The notes: generated by a model not told the origin, from the sequence alone. Numbered from the stretch's first letter, positions 7,720 to 17,276 are shown. The stretch: DNA of 64,000 nt from Bacteroidales bacterium (GCA_015654535.1 JAATGU010000148.1:1-64000), one strand, 5' to 3'. Program-made: numbers and translations.

Positions 7720-8484
7720 TCAACCTTTGTGATCATGGCTCCTTATAATGCGATGCGGAAGGTCTCCGTGCCCCAGTAGTTCAATAGGGCATTGAAATTT
7801 CTCTTCCAACCATTCACTGGAGATTTCTGAATCAGGATGATAATCCAGCGTTTCATTTACACAAGCGATTGTTTTTACATTACTTATAACCGTTCCAATA
7901 TCATGAGAGACCAAAATTATAGCCCGTTCTTTGTTTATTTCTGAGAGAATTTCATAAAGACGACTTTCAAAACGCTGATCAATATAAGTGTTTGGTTCAT
8001 CAAGGATTACCACCTCAGGATTAGAAACAATAGCCCTTCCCAATAATGCCCGTTGAAGTTGTCCGCCCGATAACTGGCCAATCGCTTTTTTCTCTAACCC
8101 TTGTAACCCCATTCGATTAATGATCTCAACTGCTTGGGCATGTTGTTCATCAGTAAAACTCTTAGTTAAAGACTTTTTTCGGCTTAATCCCGAAAGTACC
8201 ACATCGTAAACAGAGATAGGAAACTTTTTATCAATCGAATTATATTGAGGCAAGTACCCCATAGACAAGCTATTTACTAATTTCCCTTCACGAAAAAAAT
8301 GTATTTCGCCACTATCCGATTTTAGTAAACCCAAAATAAGTTTTATTAAGGTTGTTTTCCCTCCACCATTGGGCCCTATGATTCCAAGAAAATCGTGTTC
8401 ATAAACATTCAGGTTTATATCACGCAACACTATTTTACGATCATAGCTTGCTGATAAATGATCTATTTCAATAATTTTATTCAT
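7720..8484 (-). CDS. znuC: Zinc/metal ABC transporter ATP-binding protein ZnuC-like
   Basis: I chose the ATG at 8484 (254 residues) because it forms an ATGA overlap with the stop codon of znuA. The protein has Walker A GPNGGGKTT (about 36-44), a Q-loop at LPQYNS, the signature LSGGQLQR, Walker B VVILDEP and a switch His in LVSHD. The length and the pairing with a metal-binding lipoprotein fit the ATPase of a Zn/Mn ABC importer. No permease gene (ZnuB) follows: the next gene downstream belongs to another operon. The permease must therefore be encoded elsewhere. Confidence 0.85.
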   Translation of the reverse strand: MNKIIEIDHLSASYDRKIVLRDINLNVYEHDFLGIIGPNGGGKTTLIKLILGLLKSDSGEIHFFREGKLVNSLSMGYLPQYNSIDKKFPISVYDVVLSGLSRKKSLTKSFTDEQHAQAVEIINRMGLQGLEKKAIGQLSGGQLQRALLGRAIVSNPEVVILDEPNTYIDQRFESRLYEILSEINKERAIILVSHDIGTVISNVKTIACVNETLDYHPDSEISSEWLEEKFQCPIELLGHGDLPHRIIRSHDHKG

Positions 8485-9350
8485 TGTTTCAGTGCTTGGG
8501 CAATACGAATCATTTCTTCTTTCCAATCATAACTCAGAGGATTTATACGTACTATTTTTGTTCCGGTTTCTTTCGCTATTAATTCTGCATTACTCATATC
8601 AAACTCTTGCTGAACAAAAATCACATGCACTTTCTCTTTTTGGCACATTTGAATCAAATCTCTCAAATGAGACGGAGATGGTTCTTTGCCTCCTTCTTCA
8701 ATAGAAATCTGATGCAATCCATAATCACGCGCAAAATAAGAAAGAGCTGGATGATAAATCATAAAAGATTTATCTGCTCCTTTTAAAATAACCTTAAGGG
8801 TATCATCAAGTATCTTAATTTCACGTTTTAGCTTATTACATCTATCCATATAATAAGTTTCATTTATTTTGTCCAAATAGCAAAGTGCCTTACAAGTATT
8901 ATCTGCAATAATGGTTGCATTAATCGTGGAATTCCAAATATGAGGGTCCACTCCCCCCAAAGAACGGTTACGTGTACCTACGCTCTGGTGATTATGGCTA
9001 CTATGTATCAAGTTTACACCCAATGAAGTGTCAAAAGTAAGCAGATGAGGAGCATTATCCATCAACCGATCAAACCAGACTTGCTCAAAGCCAATATAAC
9101 CAATACGTAAATAAGCCTCACATTTTCCAAGAGAAATTAATTGTGAAGGGTTTGGATCATAACTTTCCGGACTGGAACCTTTTGGGACCATACTTGCAAC
9201 AGAGAACTTATCTCCAGCTATTTGTTCGGTGAAATAGCGCTGTGCCTCCATAGTTACAGTAATGATCCTTTCTTTTTTCTTCTCTTTATTTGTACAGCTG
9301 ACAATGCATATACTGACTAATAACGAGAGTATAATAAATATATTTTTCAT
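8481..9350 (-). CDS. znuA: Metal-binding lipoprotein ZnuA-like (SBP cluster A-I)
   Basis: I chose the ATG at 9350 (289 residues), which gives a proper lipoprotein signal: MKNIFIILSLLVSICIVSC with lipobox Cys19. The protein shows the zinc/manganese solute-binding fold, with SPESYDPNPSQ near residue 60, a short His-containing loop (HSSHNH), DPHIWNS, YHPALSYFA and the helical linker between lobes. The first metal ligand, usually His in PHxYEP, is Glu here. The remaining His in DPHIW and YHP are kept. It delivers metal to the ZnuC-powered transporter. Its own promoter overlaps a Fur/Zur-like site. Confidence 0.85.
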   Translation of the reverse strand: MKNIFIILSLLVSICIVSCTNKEKKKERIITVTMEAQRYFTEQIAGDKFSVASMVPKGSSPESYDPNPSQLISLGKCEAYLRIGYIGFEQVWFDRLMDNAPHLLTFDTSLGVNLIHSSHNHQSVGTRNRSLGGVDPHIWNSTINATIIADNTCKALCYLDKINETYYMDRCNKLKREIKILDDTLKVILKGADKSFMIYHPALSYFARDYGLHQISIEEGGKEPSPSHLRDLIQMCQKEKVHVIFVQQEFDMSNAELIAKETGTKIVRINPLSYDWKEEMIRIAQALKQ

Positions 9351-9374
9351 AAAGTCATTATATTTTGGAAGATG

Positions 9375-9382
9375 CAAAAGTA
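9375..9382 (-). promoter_or_regulatory. Bacteroides -7 element for znuA
   Basis: The minus strand reads TACTTTTG, matching TAnnTTTG, 25 bp upstream of the znuA ATG, giving a very short leader. Confidence 0.5.
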
Positions 9383-9397
9383 ATGATAATTATTGAT
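9381..9397. promoter_or_regulatory. Candidate Fur/Zur operator upstream of znuAC
   Basis: TAATGATAATTATTGAT agrees at 14 of 17 positions with the core of the classical Fur box (GATAATGATAATCATTATC). It contains one full TGATAAT half-site at 9384-9390, abutting the znuA -7 element. A Fur-family repressor such as Zur bound here would block the promoter. The second half-site is weak. Confidence 0.4.
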
Positions 9398-9474
9398 AGT
9401 AACATTAAAAATAATTCTAATGAGCAAAATAAACACCTTTTTACAAATATTGAATAAATGCGTCTAATATTGGC

Positions 9475-9482
9475 TACCTTTG
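9475..9482 (+). promoter_or_regulatory. Bacteroides -7 element for mnmD
   Basis: TACCTTTG matches TAnnTTTG and lies 26 bp upstream of the ATG at 9509. Confidence 0.5.
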
Positions 9483-9508
9483 CTCTCTGAAACAAAAAAA
9501 ATAGAAGA

Positions 9509-10243
9509 ATGAATAGAAAGCAACAGACACTATCCTCCAAAATAGAATTGACCGCCGATGGAAGCCACACTCTTTTCGTTCCGTCAATGAATGAACACTA
9601 CCACTCTGTTAACGGAGCAAAGACTGAAGCTGAACATATTTACATAAACTATGGTCTTAAAGAAAGTACCGCATCTCCTCTTAATATATTAGAAATCGGT
9701 TTCGGTACAGGTTTAAACGCATTTCTCACATTACTCGAAGCACAAAAACTTCACAAAAAGATTATTTACACTAGTCTGGAACTTTATCCTTTATCTTTTG
9801 AAGTAATAAAACAACTGAATTATCCAACTATTATTTGTCCTGAACAGTCAGCTCTTTATGATGATCTGCATCTTGCCAAATGGAATGAGCCTTGCCAAAT
9901 CACTTCTGATTTCACATTACTAAAACAAAACTTAGATTTTACTAAACTCACCCATCCTACGGATTCTATGGAATGGAAACTTGGAATAATGGATCATCAA
10001 AAGAGCTACTATGATGTTATCTATTTTGATGCTTTCGCTCCAGAGAAGCAACCGGAGATGTGGAATCAAGAATTATTCAATGCACTCTATGCCTCCATGA
10101 ACGTCAAGGGTATATTAATGACTTATTGTGCAAAGGGAGTGGTTAGAAGAATGCTGCAATCTTCGGGATTTATTGTCGAGAGACTGCCAGGACCTCCGGG
10201 AAAAAGAGAAGTTTTAAGAGCTACAAAACAAAATTCAGATTAA
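9509..10243 (+). CDS. mnmD: tRNA (5-methylaminomethyl-2-thiouridine)-methyltransferase MnmD-like
   Basis: This 244-residue, SAM-dependent methyltransferase corresponds to the N-terminal (DUF752) half of MnmC, without the FAD oxidase half. Visible motifs are the SAM-binding EIGFGTGLNAFLT (about 62-74), the conserved YFDAFAPEKQPEMW (about 172-185), MTYCAKGVVRRML and the C-terminal PGPPGKREVLRA. It would methylate the nm5U intermediate at tRNA wobble position 34. Stand-alone MnmD proteins are normal in bacteria lacking the bifunctional enzyme. Its stop codon interlocks with that of the convergent gene (shared TTAA at 10240-10243). Confidence 0.85.
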   Translation: MNRKQQTLSSKIELTADGSHTLFVPSMNEHYHSVNGAKTEAEHIYINYGLKESTASPLNILEIGFGTGLNAFLTLLEAQKLHKKIIYTSLELYPLSFEVIKQLNYPTIICPEQSALYDDLHLAKWNEPCQITSDFTLLKQNLDFTKLTHPTDSMEWKLGIMDHQKSYYDVIYFDAFAPEKQPEMWNQELFNALYASMNVKGILMTYCAKGVVRRMLQSSGFIVERLPGPPGKREVLRATKQNSD

Positions 10244-10728
10244 CCAAAATATAACATATATAAAGAGGTAAGCTCATCAATAGCATAGACTAAAAGCACA
10301 TACCTAGCCAGTTTACCCAAGAACATAGAAACAGTAGTAATAATAACATTACTACGCATAAAACCCAATGTAATAGCAATTACTTCACCCAAAGTAGGAA
10401 GGAAACCAAAAAAGCCCATCAAAGCTCCTTTACCCTGAAGAAATTTTTGCATCTTCTCTATTTTCTCGTGTTTCACTTTAAAATATTTTTCCACCCATTC
10501 TATCTTACCTAAATACCCCATAAAATAACAGGTCATCCCTCCAACAGTATTGCCCAAAGTAGCCGATAATACACAGAGAAAAGGATCTAAGCCTAACTTA
10601 ACTAATGCGATAAGCACCAACTCAGAACTGAAAGGTATAATACTTCCCGCCAGCATTGCAGAAATAAACAGCCCAGGATATCCCCAATCAATAAGTAGCT
10701 GCTGAATTGTTGAAACTATAGCATCCAT
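10240..10728 (-). CDS. YqaA/DedA-like VTT-domain membrane protein
   Basis: This 162-residue membrane protein has the VTT/SNARE-associated layout. It contains an N-terminal re-entrant region with LFISAMLAGSIIPFSSELVL, a central GNTVGGMTCYFMGYLG motif, and later GFFGFLPTLGEVIAITLGFMR, which carries the conserved Pro and Gly positions. It matches the YqaA branch better than full-length DedA. Proteins of this superfamily are linked to lipid scrambling and membrane homeostasis; the substrate here is unknown. Its ATG overlaps the end of the upstream membrane-protein gene by 13 bp, so the two are translationally coupled at the end of the cysE-type operon. Confidence 0.78.
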   Translation of the reverse strand: MDAIVSTIQQLLIDWGYPGLFISAMLAGSIIPFSSELVLIALVKLGLDPFLCVLSATLGNTVGGMTCYFMGYLGKIEWVEKYFKVKHEKIEKMQKFLQGKGALMGFFGFLPTLGEVIAITLGFMRSNVIITTVSMFLGKLARYVLLVYAIDELTSLYMLYFG

Positions 10729-11711
10729 AAGTTATATGCAAAAAGAACAATTGAGCCCACTAATGAAAAAATGAAAAATAAATTTGAACCGCGATTAGAT
10801 GTCAAAGCAAAAAAATGACCAGCAAGAAAGCTAAAGCTCACTAATAATAATGGAAATATACTTATAAAATGCTGTGGTTGAAGACAGAGCAATACCAGTA
10901 GGCAAATTCCCATCAATGATAGAAAATTTAAATAGGAACGGGTTCGTATTTTATCTTGCCAACCAGTAACCAGACTATGAATTAAAGCTATAATAAATAT
11001 AAAAATAATAAAGCCTGTTGTTGCTATCTGTGCTGTTTTTAACGTAAAAAAATTAATTGGTGCGAAGGTACAAAGATTTTGAAAAGGGCGATAAAACAGT
11101 TCAATGTGATTAAAAGAAAATGCATATCCTAGCAAGAACCAAAAAGGGAGCATCAATCCAATTATTCCGGCAAAAAAGCTTTTAAAATTTAACGATTGGA
11201 AGTTATAAGCTCCTAAAAGATAAAGAGGCACCAAGAACAACAATTGAGGAAACAAAAGGCTGCTCAACCCTAAAAAGAACCAAGAATTAAAAAGAATCCC
11301 TGAGGATTGAGTCTTTTGATATGACTGAAATAAAAAATAAATAGAGATCACCATACAAAGGGCAGCAACATTTCCCACATGTAAAGGATGTAATTCAGGA
11401 CAAAAAGCGATTATAATAAAATAGATTGACGACTGAATGGAAGTCCTAAGCCGTATGATGGCAAATGCATTATTTAGTTCAATCAAAAAATAGCCAACAA
11501 AGGCATATAAGAGATAACTAATAATTCTAGTAAAGAACCCTCCAGGCAAATAGGGTTCAATCAACTGCCAGAAGGGAGATGTGACCTGAGAAGCTCCAAT
11601 CACTGGTTTTATGAAATAAACCACAAACCATATAGCAATAGATAACAACAGGACAGCAGGTAAAACAAATTTACCTGTCGTTATCCTCTGTTGTATGCTT
11701 TTTTTTATCAT
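10716..11711 (-). CDS. Polytopic membrane protein of unknown function
   Basis: This 331-residue protein has about ten predicted membrane segments, with short polar loops and no soluble domain. The N-terminus is basic (MIKKSIQQRITTGKF) and is followed directly by the first helix. Aromatic-rich helices such as FFLGLSSLLFPQLLFLVPLY recall DUF6427-like or other GT-C-shaped Bacteroidota proteins, but no catalytic motif stands out. It lies 6 bp downstream of purD and overlaps the VTT gene, so it is part of a six-gene operon. I assign no function. Confidence 0.6.
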   Translation of the reverse strand: MIKKSIQQRITTGKFVLPAVLLLSIAIWFVVYFIKPVIGASQVTSPFWQLIEPYLPGGFFTRIISYLLYAFVGYFLIELNNAFAIIRLRTSIQSSIYFIIIAFCPELHPLHVGNVAALCMVISIYFLFQSYQKTQSSGILFNSWFFLGLSSLLFPQLLFLVPLYLLGAYNFQSLNFKSFFAGIIGLMLPFWFLLGYAFSFNHIELFYRPFQNLCTFAPINFFTLKTAQIATTGFIIFIFIIALIHSLVTGWQDKIRTRSYLNFLSLMGICLLVLLCLQPQHFISIFPLLLVSFSFLAGHFFALTSNRGSNLFFIFSLVGSIVLFAYNLWML

Positions 11712-11717
11712 TATTTA

Positions 11718-12986
11718 TTATAGGTCAAATCCAATATCTGAACGGAAATACTTTTTCTCAAAATCAATCATTTCAGCTCCTGAAAAAGATTGTGCTAAAG
11801 CTTCCTCTTTGGTATTCCCATAAGAACTAATAGCTAAAACACGCCCACCATTCGTAACAATCTGATTATCTTTGAAAGTAGTTCCTGCATGAAAAACAAG
11901 ACTATCTTTTACTAGTTCCAAGCCACTGATAGGGAATCCTTTTTTATAATGTTCGGGATATCCTCCTGATACCAACATTACACTGACGGCTGTACGGGGA
12001 TCTTCTTCTATCGTTTTTTCATTAAGGTTGCCGGCAGCAACACCTTCAAATAATTCCACCAAGTCACTCTTCACCCGGAGCATAACAGATTCTGTTTCCG
12101 GATCTCCCATACGAACATTATATTCTATAGTCATAGGCTCACCGTTTACATTGATTAGCCCTAAAAAGATAAAACCTTTATAAACAATTCCTTCTTCTGC
12201 TAATCCATTTATAGTAGGACGTATAATGCGTTCATCCACTTTTTTCATCCAAAATTCATCGGCAAACGGAACAGGAGAAACAGAACCCATACCACCGGTA
12301 TTTAATCCTTTATCTCCCTCCCCTATTCTTTTATAATCTTTTGCCACAGGAAGGATCTTATAATTTTTCCCATCAGTCAGAACAAAAACAGAACACTCAA
12401 TACCACTTAGAAATTCTTCAATAACAACGGTGGCACTTGCATCACCAAACATTCCGCTTAACATTTCCTGTAATTCCTTTTTAGCCTCATCCAATGTAGG
12501 AAGAATAAGCACTCCCTTACCAGCACAAAGCCCATCAGCTTTTAAAACATACGGAGCCTGCAATGAATCAAGAAAATCTAATCCGTCTTGTAAATTAGCT
12601 GCTGTAATACTTTTATAACCAGCAGTCGGGATGTTGTGACGGAACATAAATTCTTTAGCAAATTCTTTGCTCCCTTCTAATGTCGCTCCTCGTTGAGAAG
12701 GGCCGATTACCGGTATATGAACCAACGTGAGATCATTCTGAAAATAATCATAAAGACCTTTTACTAAAGGATCTTCCGGTCCCACTACTACCATATTTAT
12801 ATTATTGTTAAGTACAAAAGCTTTAATAGAAGAGAAATCATCTACTTCCATATTCACATTTTCTCCTACACTGCCTGTTCCGGCATTTCCGGGAGCAATA
12901 TAAAGCTTTTCTATCTTTGGACTCTGTGCTATTTTCCATGCCAATGCATGTTCTCTGCCGCCCGACCCTAATAATAATAATTTCAT
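11718..12986 (-). CDS. purD: Phosphoribosylamine-glycine ligase (GAR synthetase)
   Basis: The 422-residue ATP-grasp enzyme makes glycinamide ribonucleotide from phosphoribosylamine, glycine and ATP, the second step of purine synthesis. Recognisable elements are the N-terminal [25 protein letters not shown], the ATP-grasp segment with [33 protein letters not shown], the GARS signature RMGDPETE and the C-terminal domain with [13 protein letters not shown]. Length matches the family. It is the fourth gene of the operon starting at 17240, 18 bp after the peptidase gene. Confidence 0.96.
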   Translation of the reverse strand: MKLLLLGSGGREHALAWKIAQSPKIEKLYIAPGNAGTGSVGENVNMEVDDFSSIKAFVLNNNINMVVVGPEDPLVKGLYDYFQNDLTLVHIPVIGPSQRGATLEGSKEFAKEFMFRHNIPTAGYKSITAANLQDGLDFLDSLQAPYVLKADGLCAGKGVLILPTLDEAKKELQEMLSGMFGDASATVVIEEFLSGIECSVFVLTDGKNYKILPVAKDYKRIGEGDKGLNTGGMGSVSPVPFADEFWMKKVDERIIRPTINGLAEEGIVYKGFIFLGLINVNGEPMTIEYNVRMGDPETESVMLRVKSDLVELFEGVAAGNLNEKTIEEDPRTAVSVMLVSGGYPEHYKKGFPISGLELVKDSLVFHAGTTFKDNQIVTNGGRVLAISSYGNTKEEALAQSFSGAEMIDFEKKYFRSDIGFDL

Positions 12987-13004
12987 CGTTCTATTCAGTA
13001 TTAC

Positions 13005-15161
13005 TTATTTAAGATATTGATCAAAATATTGCGTCATTTTATTACTTAAGTGCACACGATCTTTACCTACTACTCCATGTTGATGTCCGGGGTAGACAAA
13101 TAGATCAGGATAAGTATTGGCTTCAATGCAAGCTTTTATAAAAGAGTAAGTATGTTGAGGGACACAAGTAGGATCTATTCCACCTATAACAACTAAAAGA
13201 TGTCCCTTCAAATTCCCTGCTTTAAGTTTCATGTTACATTCTTTGTAACCTTCGGGGTTAGTTTGAGGCGTATCCATATAACGTTCACCATACATTACCT
13301 CATAATAGCTCCAATCTATTACAGGTCCACCCGCTACAGCAGCTTTAAACACATCAGGATAACGAAGCATCAGATTCGTTGTCATAAATCCACCAAAGCT
13401 CCATCCATGAACCCCCATACGATTTGCGTCCACATACGGAAGACTCTTAAGGAACTCCACTCCCTTCATCTGGTCTTTAGACTCAATCACCCCTAATTGA
13501 CGAAAAGTAACCTGTTCAAATTCTCTGCCACGATTCTCGCTTCCCCTGTTATCTACGCTAAACATCACATATCCACGACTGGCCATATAAATTTCCCATC
13601 CACGAGCTCCGCCTAACCAAGTGTTACTTACGACTTGTGCATGAGGGCCACCATAGACATAAACAACCGTAGGATATTTCTTTGATGGATCAAAATCAAC
13701 AGGTTTAATTAATCGGTAATAAAGATCGGTCACCCCATCATCCGCTTTGATTGTTCCCATCTCAATAATAGGCATTTTATACTCCTTATACGGATCGCTT
13801 GCCGTAAGTATATTATAGCTCTTTACTTTATTAATATCAATGAGATCTATGTTGCGGGAAACATTCGTAGACGAATATCTGTCAATCGCATATTTACCCG
13901 AAAAGGAAAGTAATGTGGCGTGAGTTCCGGCTGCCTGAGTAATCCGCATACATTTACCGGTTTTGATATTCACTTTATAGATCTGCACTTCTAAAGGGCT
14001 GGCTTCGGTAGATGAGATATAAACATTTTCTCCTTTTTCATCAAAACCAAGAATCTCTTTTACCAGCCATTTACCCTTGGTCAATTGCTTGATAAGTTTA
14101 CCCTCTATACTATACAAATATAAGTGATTAAAGCCATCACGCTGACTTTGATAAATAAATTTCGTAGGATCTCCTTTAAGAAAAAGTATTGGATATTGTG
14201 GTTCTACATATTTAGGATGACTTTCTTCTATCAGCATCTTTTCTTTCTTACCACTTGCCACATTATAACGAAAAAGTTGTGAATGATTCTGATCACGATT
14301 CAGTTCAATAAAATAAATACTTTTTTCATCCGGGCTCCATGAAATATTTGTAAAATAGCGGTCTTTTGGATTGCCGGCATCCAGATAAATCGTTTTTCCG
14401 GTAGTCTTATTATAAACGCCGATGGTAACCTCATGACTAGTCATTCCTGCCATTGGGTATTTGCCCGGTTTCACTGTAGCGATGCGCGTATCTATATCTA
14501 CAAAAGGATAATCAGCAACCATACGTTCATCCATTCTGTAGAAAGCTAAAAAATTTCCTTTCGGTGACCAAAAAGTTCCTTTCGTAATGCCAAATTCATT
14601 ACGATGTACACTTTGTCCGCAAACAACGCCTTCCGGTTCATTGGTTATCTGGATGTTTTGCCCATTAGCATCAGCAAAATAAAGATTATTATCAATGGAA
14701 TAAGCAATCGAACTATTCTCTTTGCAAAAATCAGTATTTGCAGCCTTTTCTTTTAAATGAATGATCTCAATGATTCGTTGCAATCCAAAATCATAAAAAA
14801 CGCTCTCTTTAGGCATTTCTATTTTCAGGACTTTTTTATTGGTAAAAGGAAAGGTTACAGAATAAAAATGATAAATTTTTCCTAATTTATTCTTTTCCAA
14901 GGCACTATTTATCTGCTCAAGCGTAACTATTGTCGTTTCCTTCATTTTATGGGTAGGATCAACAGATACAATTTTATCTATTTCCGGCTTTATGCAAATA
15001 TCTCCCCACCATTGCAATCCAAAAATATTCTCAGGAAGATGCTCATTATAAGTAGCGCCACCTGGTATCAAATCATCAATGGTAAATATTTTCTTTTCCT
15101 GAGCTACTCCCCCTGTAGATAGCAATAAAGATACACCAACTACCATCATTAATTTCTTCAT
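13005..15161 (-). CDS. Dipeptidyl peptidase IV-like serine peptidase (S9), exported
   Basis: The 718 residues start with a signal peptide (MKKLMMVVGVSLLLSTGGVAQ). They continue with an eight-bladed DPP-IV-type beta-propeller and end with an alpha/beta hydrolase domain. The catalytic triad can be read as Ser588 in GWSFGGF, Asp663 in GGIDPT and His695 in GHQHGV. Such peptidases remove Xaa-Pro or related dipeptides from peptides in the periplasm; P. gingivalis DPPs are the known relatives. The specific substrate preference is not certain. Its ATG overlaps the TGA of the upstream methyltransferase gene (ATGA). Confidence 0.88.
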   Translation of the reverse strand: MKKLMMVVGVSLLLSTGGVAQEKKIFTIDDLIPGGATYNEHLPENIFGLQWWGDICIKPEIDKIVSVDPTHKMKETTIVTLEQINSALEKNKLGKIYHFYSVTFPFTNKKVLKIEMPKESVFYDFGLQRIIEIIHLKEKAANTDFCKENSSIAYSIDNNLYFADANGQNIQITNEPEGVVCGQSVHRNEFGITKGTFWSPKGNFLAFYRMDERMVADYPFVDIDTRIATVKPGKYPMAGMTSHEVTIGVYNKTTGKTIYLDAGNPKDRYFTNISWSPDEKSIYFIELNRDQNHSQLFRYNVASGKKEKMLIEESHPKYVEPQYPILFLKGDPTKFIYQSQRDGFNHLYLYSIEGKLIKQLTKGKWLVKEILGFDEKGENVYISSTEASPLEVQIYKVNIKTGKCMRITQAAGTHATLLSFSGKYAIDRYSSTNVSRNIDLIDINKVKSYNILTASDPYKEYKMPIIEMGTIKADDGVTDLYYRLIKPVDFDPSKKYPTVVYVYGGPHAQVVSNTWLGGARGWEIYMASRGYVMFSVDNRGSENRGREFEQVTFRQLGVIESKDQMKGVEFLKSLPYVDANRMGVHGWSFGGFMTTNLMLRYPDVFKAAVAGGPVIDWSYYEVMYGERYMDTPQTNPEGYKECNMKLKAGNLKGHLLVVIGGIDPTCVPQHTYSFIKACIEANTYPDLFVYPGHQHGVVGKDRVHLSNKMTQYFDQYLK

Positions 15162-16321
15162 TCTCTTTCAGCTGCTTCTTTTTTAAATTCTCTGTATTTC
15201 CCTCCAAAAATCTGATATTTTCTAAACTCGCATTCCAATGCTCCGTTAAAAAGCGGAATCTTACGAGAAGGCTTAAGGGCTATTTGATCAAAACATTCTT
15301 CACGATAACTTAATATCCATGCATCTTGATCTGTAAATGCATGCTTTAATCGCTCACCAATCATTTGATAAAGTCCCAATAAATCACGAGTAGAGATACG
15401 TTCACCATAAGGAGGATTCATTATAATGATAGACTCTTCACTTGGTTTCTCAAATTGCTGGAAGGGTTGTAATTTCAAAACAATATCCTTAGACAGTCCC
15501 GCCGCCTTTACATTGTGAATAGCGATTTCATTTGCTTGAGGACTATTATCATAACCATACACTTTATGTGTGAATTCACGTTCTTGAGAATCATCATTAT
15601 AGATAGTATCAAACATTTCCTGATCAAAGTCTTTCCACTTTTCAAAGGCAAATTCTTTACGGAACACGCCCGGAGAAATATTGCGAGCTATCAATGCAGC
15701 CTCAATAGGAATAGTACCCGAACCACACATAGGGTCAATTAAATCACATTGGCCATGCCAGCCTGTCATTAAAATCATTCCGGCAGCAAGCACTTCATTC
15801 AAGGGAGCTTCCACAGCTTCCTGACGATATCCTCTGCGATGAAGAGATTCGCCTGAAGAATCTAAAGATAAAGTGCATCTATTTTGCGCTATATGAATAT
15901 TTAAAAAGACATCAGGTTTATTGATGCGTACTGATGGACGCTTGCCATTCAATTCTCTAAAATAATCAACTATTGCATCCTTTACTTTGTATGCAACAAA
16001 TTTTGAATGACGGAACTCTTCACTAAATACAACCGCATCCACAGCAAACGTTTTATCAGCATCCAGAAAATCCTCCCACTTAACTTTTTTTATCTGATCA
16101 TACACCTCGTCAGCATCCTTGGCATTAAAATGTTTAATAGGTTTTAGTATACGAATAGCAGTACGCAAACAAAAATTTGCCCGGTACATCATTTCCTGAT
16201 CCCCGCTAAAAGAAACCATTCGTCTCCCTATTTGTACATTATCCGCTCCAAGATTGGTTAATTCTTCTGCTAAGACCTCTTCCAATCCTTGGAATGTTTT
16301 TGCTATGAGTTCGAATTGCAT
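15158..16321 (-). CDS. THUMP-domain RNA/DNA methyltransferase (RlmL/UPF0020 type)
   Basis: I chose the ATG at 16321 (387 residues, MQFELIAKTFQGLEEVLAEE), because a longer frame would overlap the serine acetyltransferase gene. The N-terminal THUMP domain binds RNA. The C-terminal Rossmann methyltransferase domain has the SAM motif DPMCGSGTIPIEAAL and the catalytic NPPYGERIS. This layout is that of the m2G-methylating part of 23S rRNA methyltransferase RlmL, without its second (RlmK) half. The target is likely rRNA guanine N2, but tRNA-modifying relatives exist. It is the second gene of the operon. Confidence 0.85.
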   Translation of the reverse strand: MQFELIAKTFQGLEEVLAEELTNLGADNVQIGRRMVSFSGDQEMMYRANFCLRTAIRILKPIKHFNAKDADEVYDQIKKVKWEDFLDADKTFAVDAVVFSEEFRHSKFVAYKVKDAIVDYFRELNGKRPSVRINKPDVFLNIHIAQNRCTLSLDSSGESLHRRGYRQEAVEAPLNEVLAAGMILMTGWHGQCDLIDPMCGSGTIPIEAALIARNISPGVFRKEFAFEKWKDFDQEMFDTIYNDDSQEREFTHKVYGYDNSPQANEIAIHNVKAAGLSKDIVLKLQPFQQFEKPSEESIIIMNPPYGERISTRDLLGLYQMIGERLKHAFTDQDAWILSYREECFDQIALKPSRKIPLFNGALECEFRKYQIFGGKYREFKKEAAERE

Positions 16322-16337
16322 ATTTATTAATTTTAAA

Positions 16338-17240
16338 TTATTTTTTGGCTTTGGTTTGTATAATTCTTGCTCCTGCCGGAACATTCTCTGTTACCCAAAT
16401 ATTTCCACCTACCGTTGCATTCTTTCCAATGGTAATACGCCCAAGGATCGTCGCATTAGAATACACAATTACATTATCCTCTAAAATAGGATGCCTTAAG
16501 ATTCCTTTAATTGGTTTTCCATCTTGGTCAAGAGGAAAACTTCTGGCTCCAAGTGTTACTCCCTGATACAGTTTTACGTTATTGCCAATAATACTGGTTG
16601 CACCAATTACCACACCTGTGCCGTGGTCAATAGCAAAATAGTTTCCAATCTCTGCCGCCGGGTGGATATCAATACCAGTTTCAGAATGCGCCATCTCTGT
16701 AATAATACGTGGTATCAACGGTACTTCCAGTTTCACCAGCTCATGTGCAATTCTATAATTGGTGATTGCCTTAATGGACGGATAGCAGCAAATCACTTCT
16801 CCATAACTTTGCGCAGCAGGGTCTCCTACATAAGCAGCTTCTACATCTGTCGCTAATATACGACGAAGCTGCGGCAGTTTACTGATAAATTGGGCTGAGA
16901 GTGCAGCAGCTTTACTTTGTTTTACGTCTGTATCTCCATCATCATCATTATCGGTAAAGCCAAAACACAAACCGGCCATTACCTGCTTAGTCAATAAGCC
17001 GAACAACTTTTCAACATTTACTCCAATATGATAATTGATTGTACGACTATTTACGGTAGAATTCCCAAAGTATCCAGGGAAAATAATGGCACGCGAAAGA
17101 TCAATAATATCTTGCAACATCTTGGCCGAAGGCAGCGGCTCTCCGTCTTTATGCTGATGCATCAGCCCTTTATATGATTCACTTTCCGAAAGTTCATCGA
17201 CTGCTTGTGTCAGAATGTGGGTAAAATTCATTGGACTCAT
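16338..17240 (-). CDS. cysE: Serine O-acetyltransferase
   Basis: The 300-residue protein has an N-terminal alpha-helical domain and a C-terminal left-handed beta-helix built of hexapeptide repeats (IGNYFAIDHGTGVVIGATSI, then IIGNNVKLYQGVTLGA). The conserved catalytic DH in AIDHGTG and the EMAH-like HSETGIDIHPAA segment identify serine acetyltransferase, which makes O-acetylserine for cysteine synthesis. It is longer than E. coli CysE and resembles the EpsC type. Two starts are possible (17240 and 17231). It leads a six-gene operon that includes purD; the other genes are not sulfur-related. Confidence 0.9.
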   Translation of the reverse strand: MSPMNFTHILTQAVDELSESESYKGLMHQHKDGEPLPSAKMLQDIIDLSRAIIFPGYFGNSTVNSRTINYHIGVNVEKLFGLLTKQVMAGLCFGFTDNDDDGDTDVKQSKAAALSAQFISKLPQLRRILATDVEAAYVGDPAAQSYGEVICCYPSIKAITNYRIAHELVKLEVPLIPRIITEMAHSETGIDIHPAAEIGNYFAIDHGTGVVIGATSIIGNNVKLYQGVTLGARSFPLDQDGKPIKGILRHPILEDNVIVYSNATILGRITIGKNATVGGNIWVTENVPAGARIIQTKAKK

Positions 17241-17268
17241 AAGTCAATCCCTACTATTTATAATGTCG

Positions 17269-17276
17269 CAAAGGTA
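17269..17276 (-). promoter_or_regulatory. Bacteroides -7 element for the cysE-purD operon
   Basis: The minus strand reads TACCTTTG, a match to TAnnTTTG, 29 bp upstream of the first start codon at 17240. It would drive the genes down to 10240, which are separated by overlaps or gaps below 20 bp. Confidence 0.55.
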
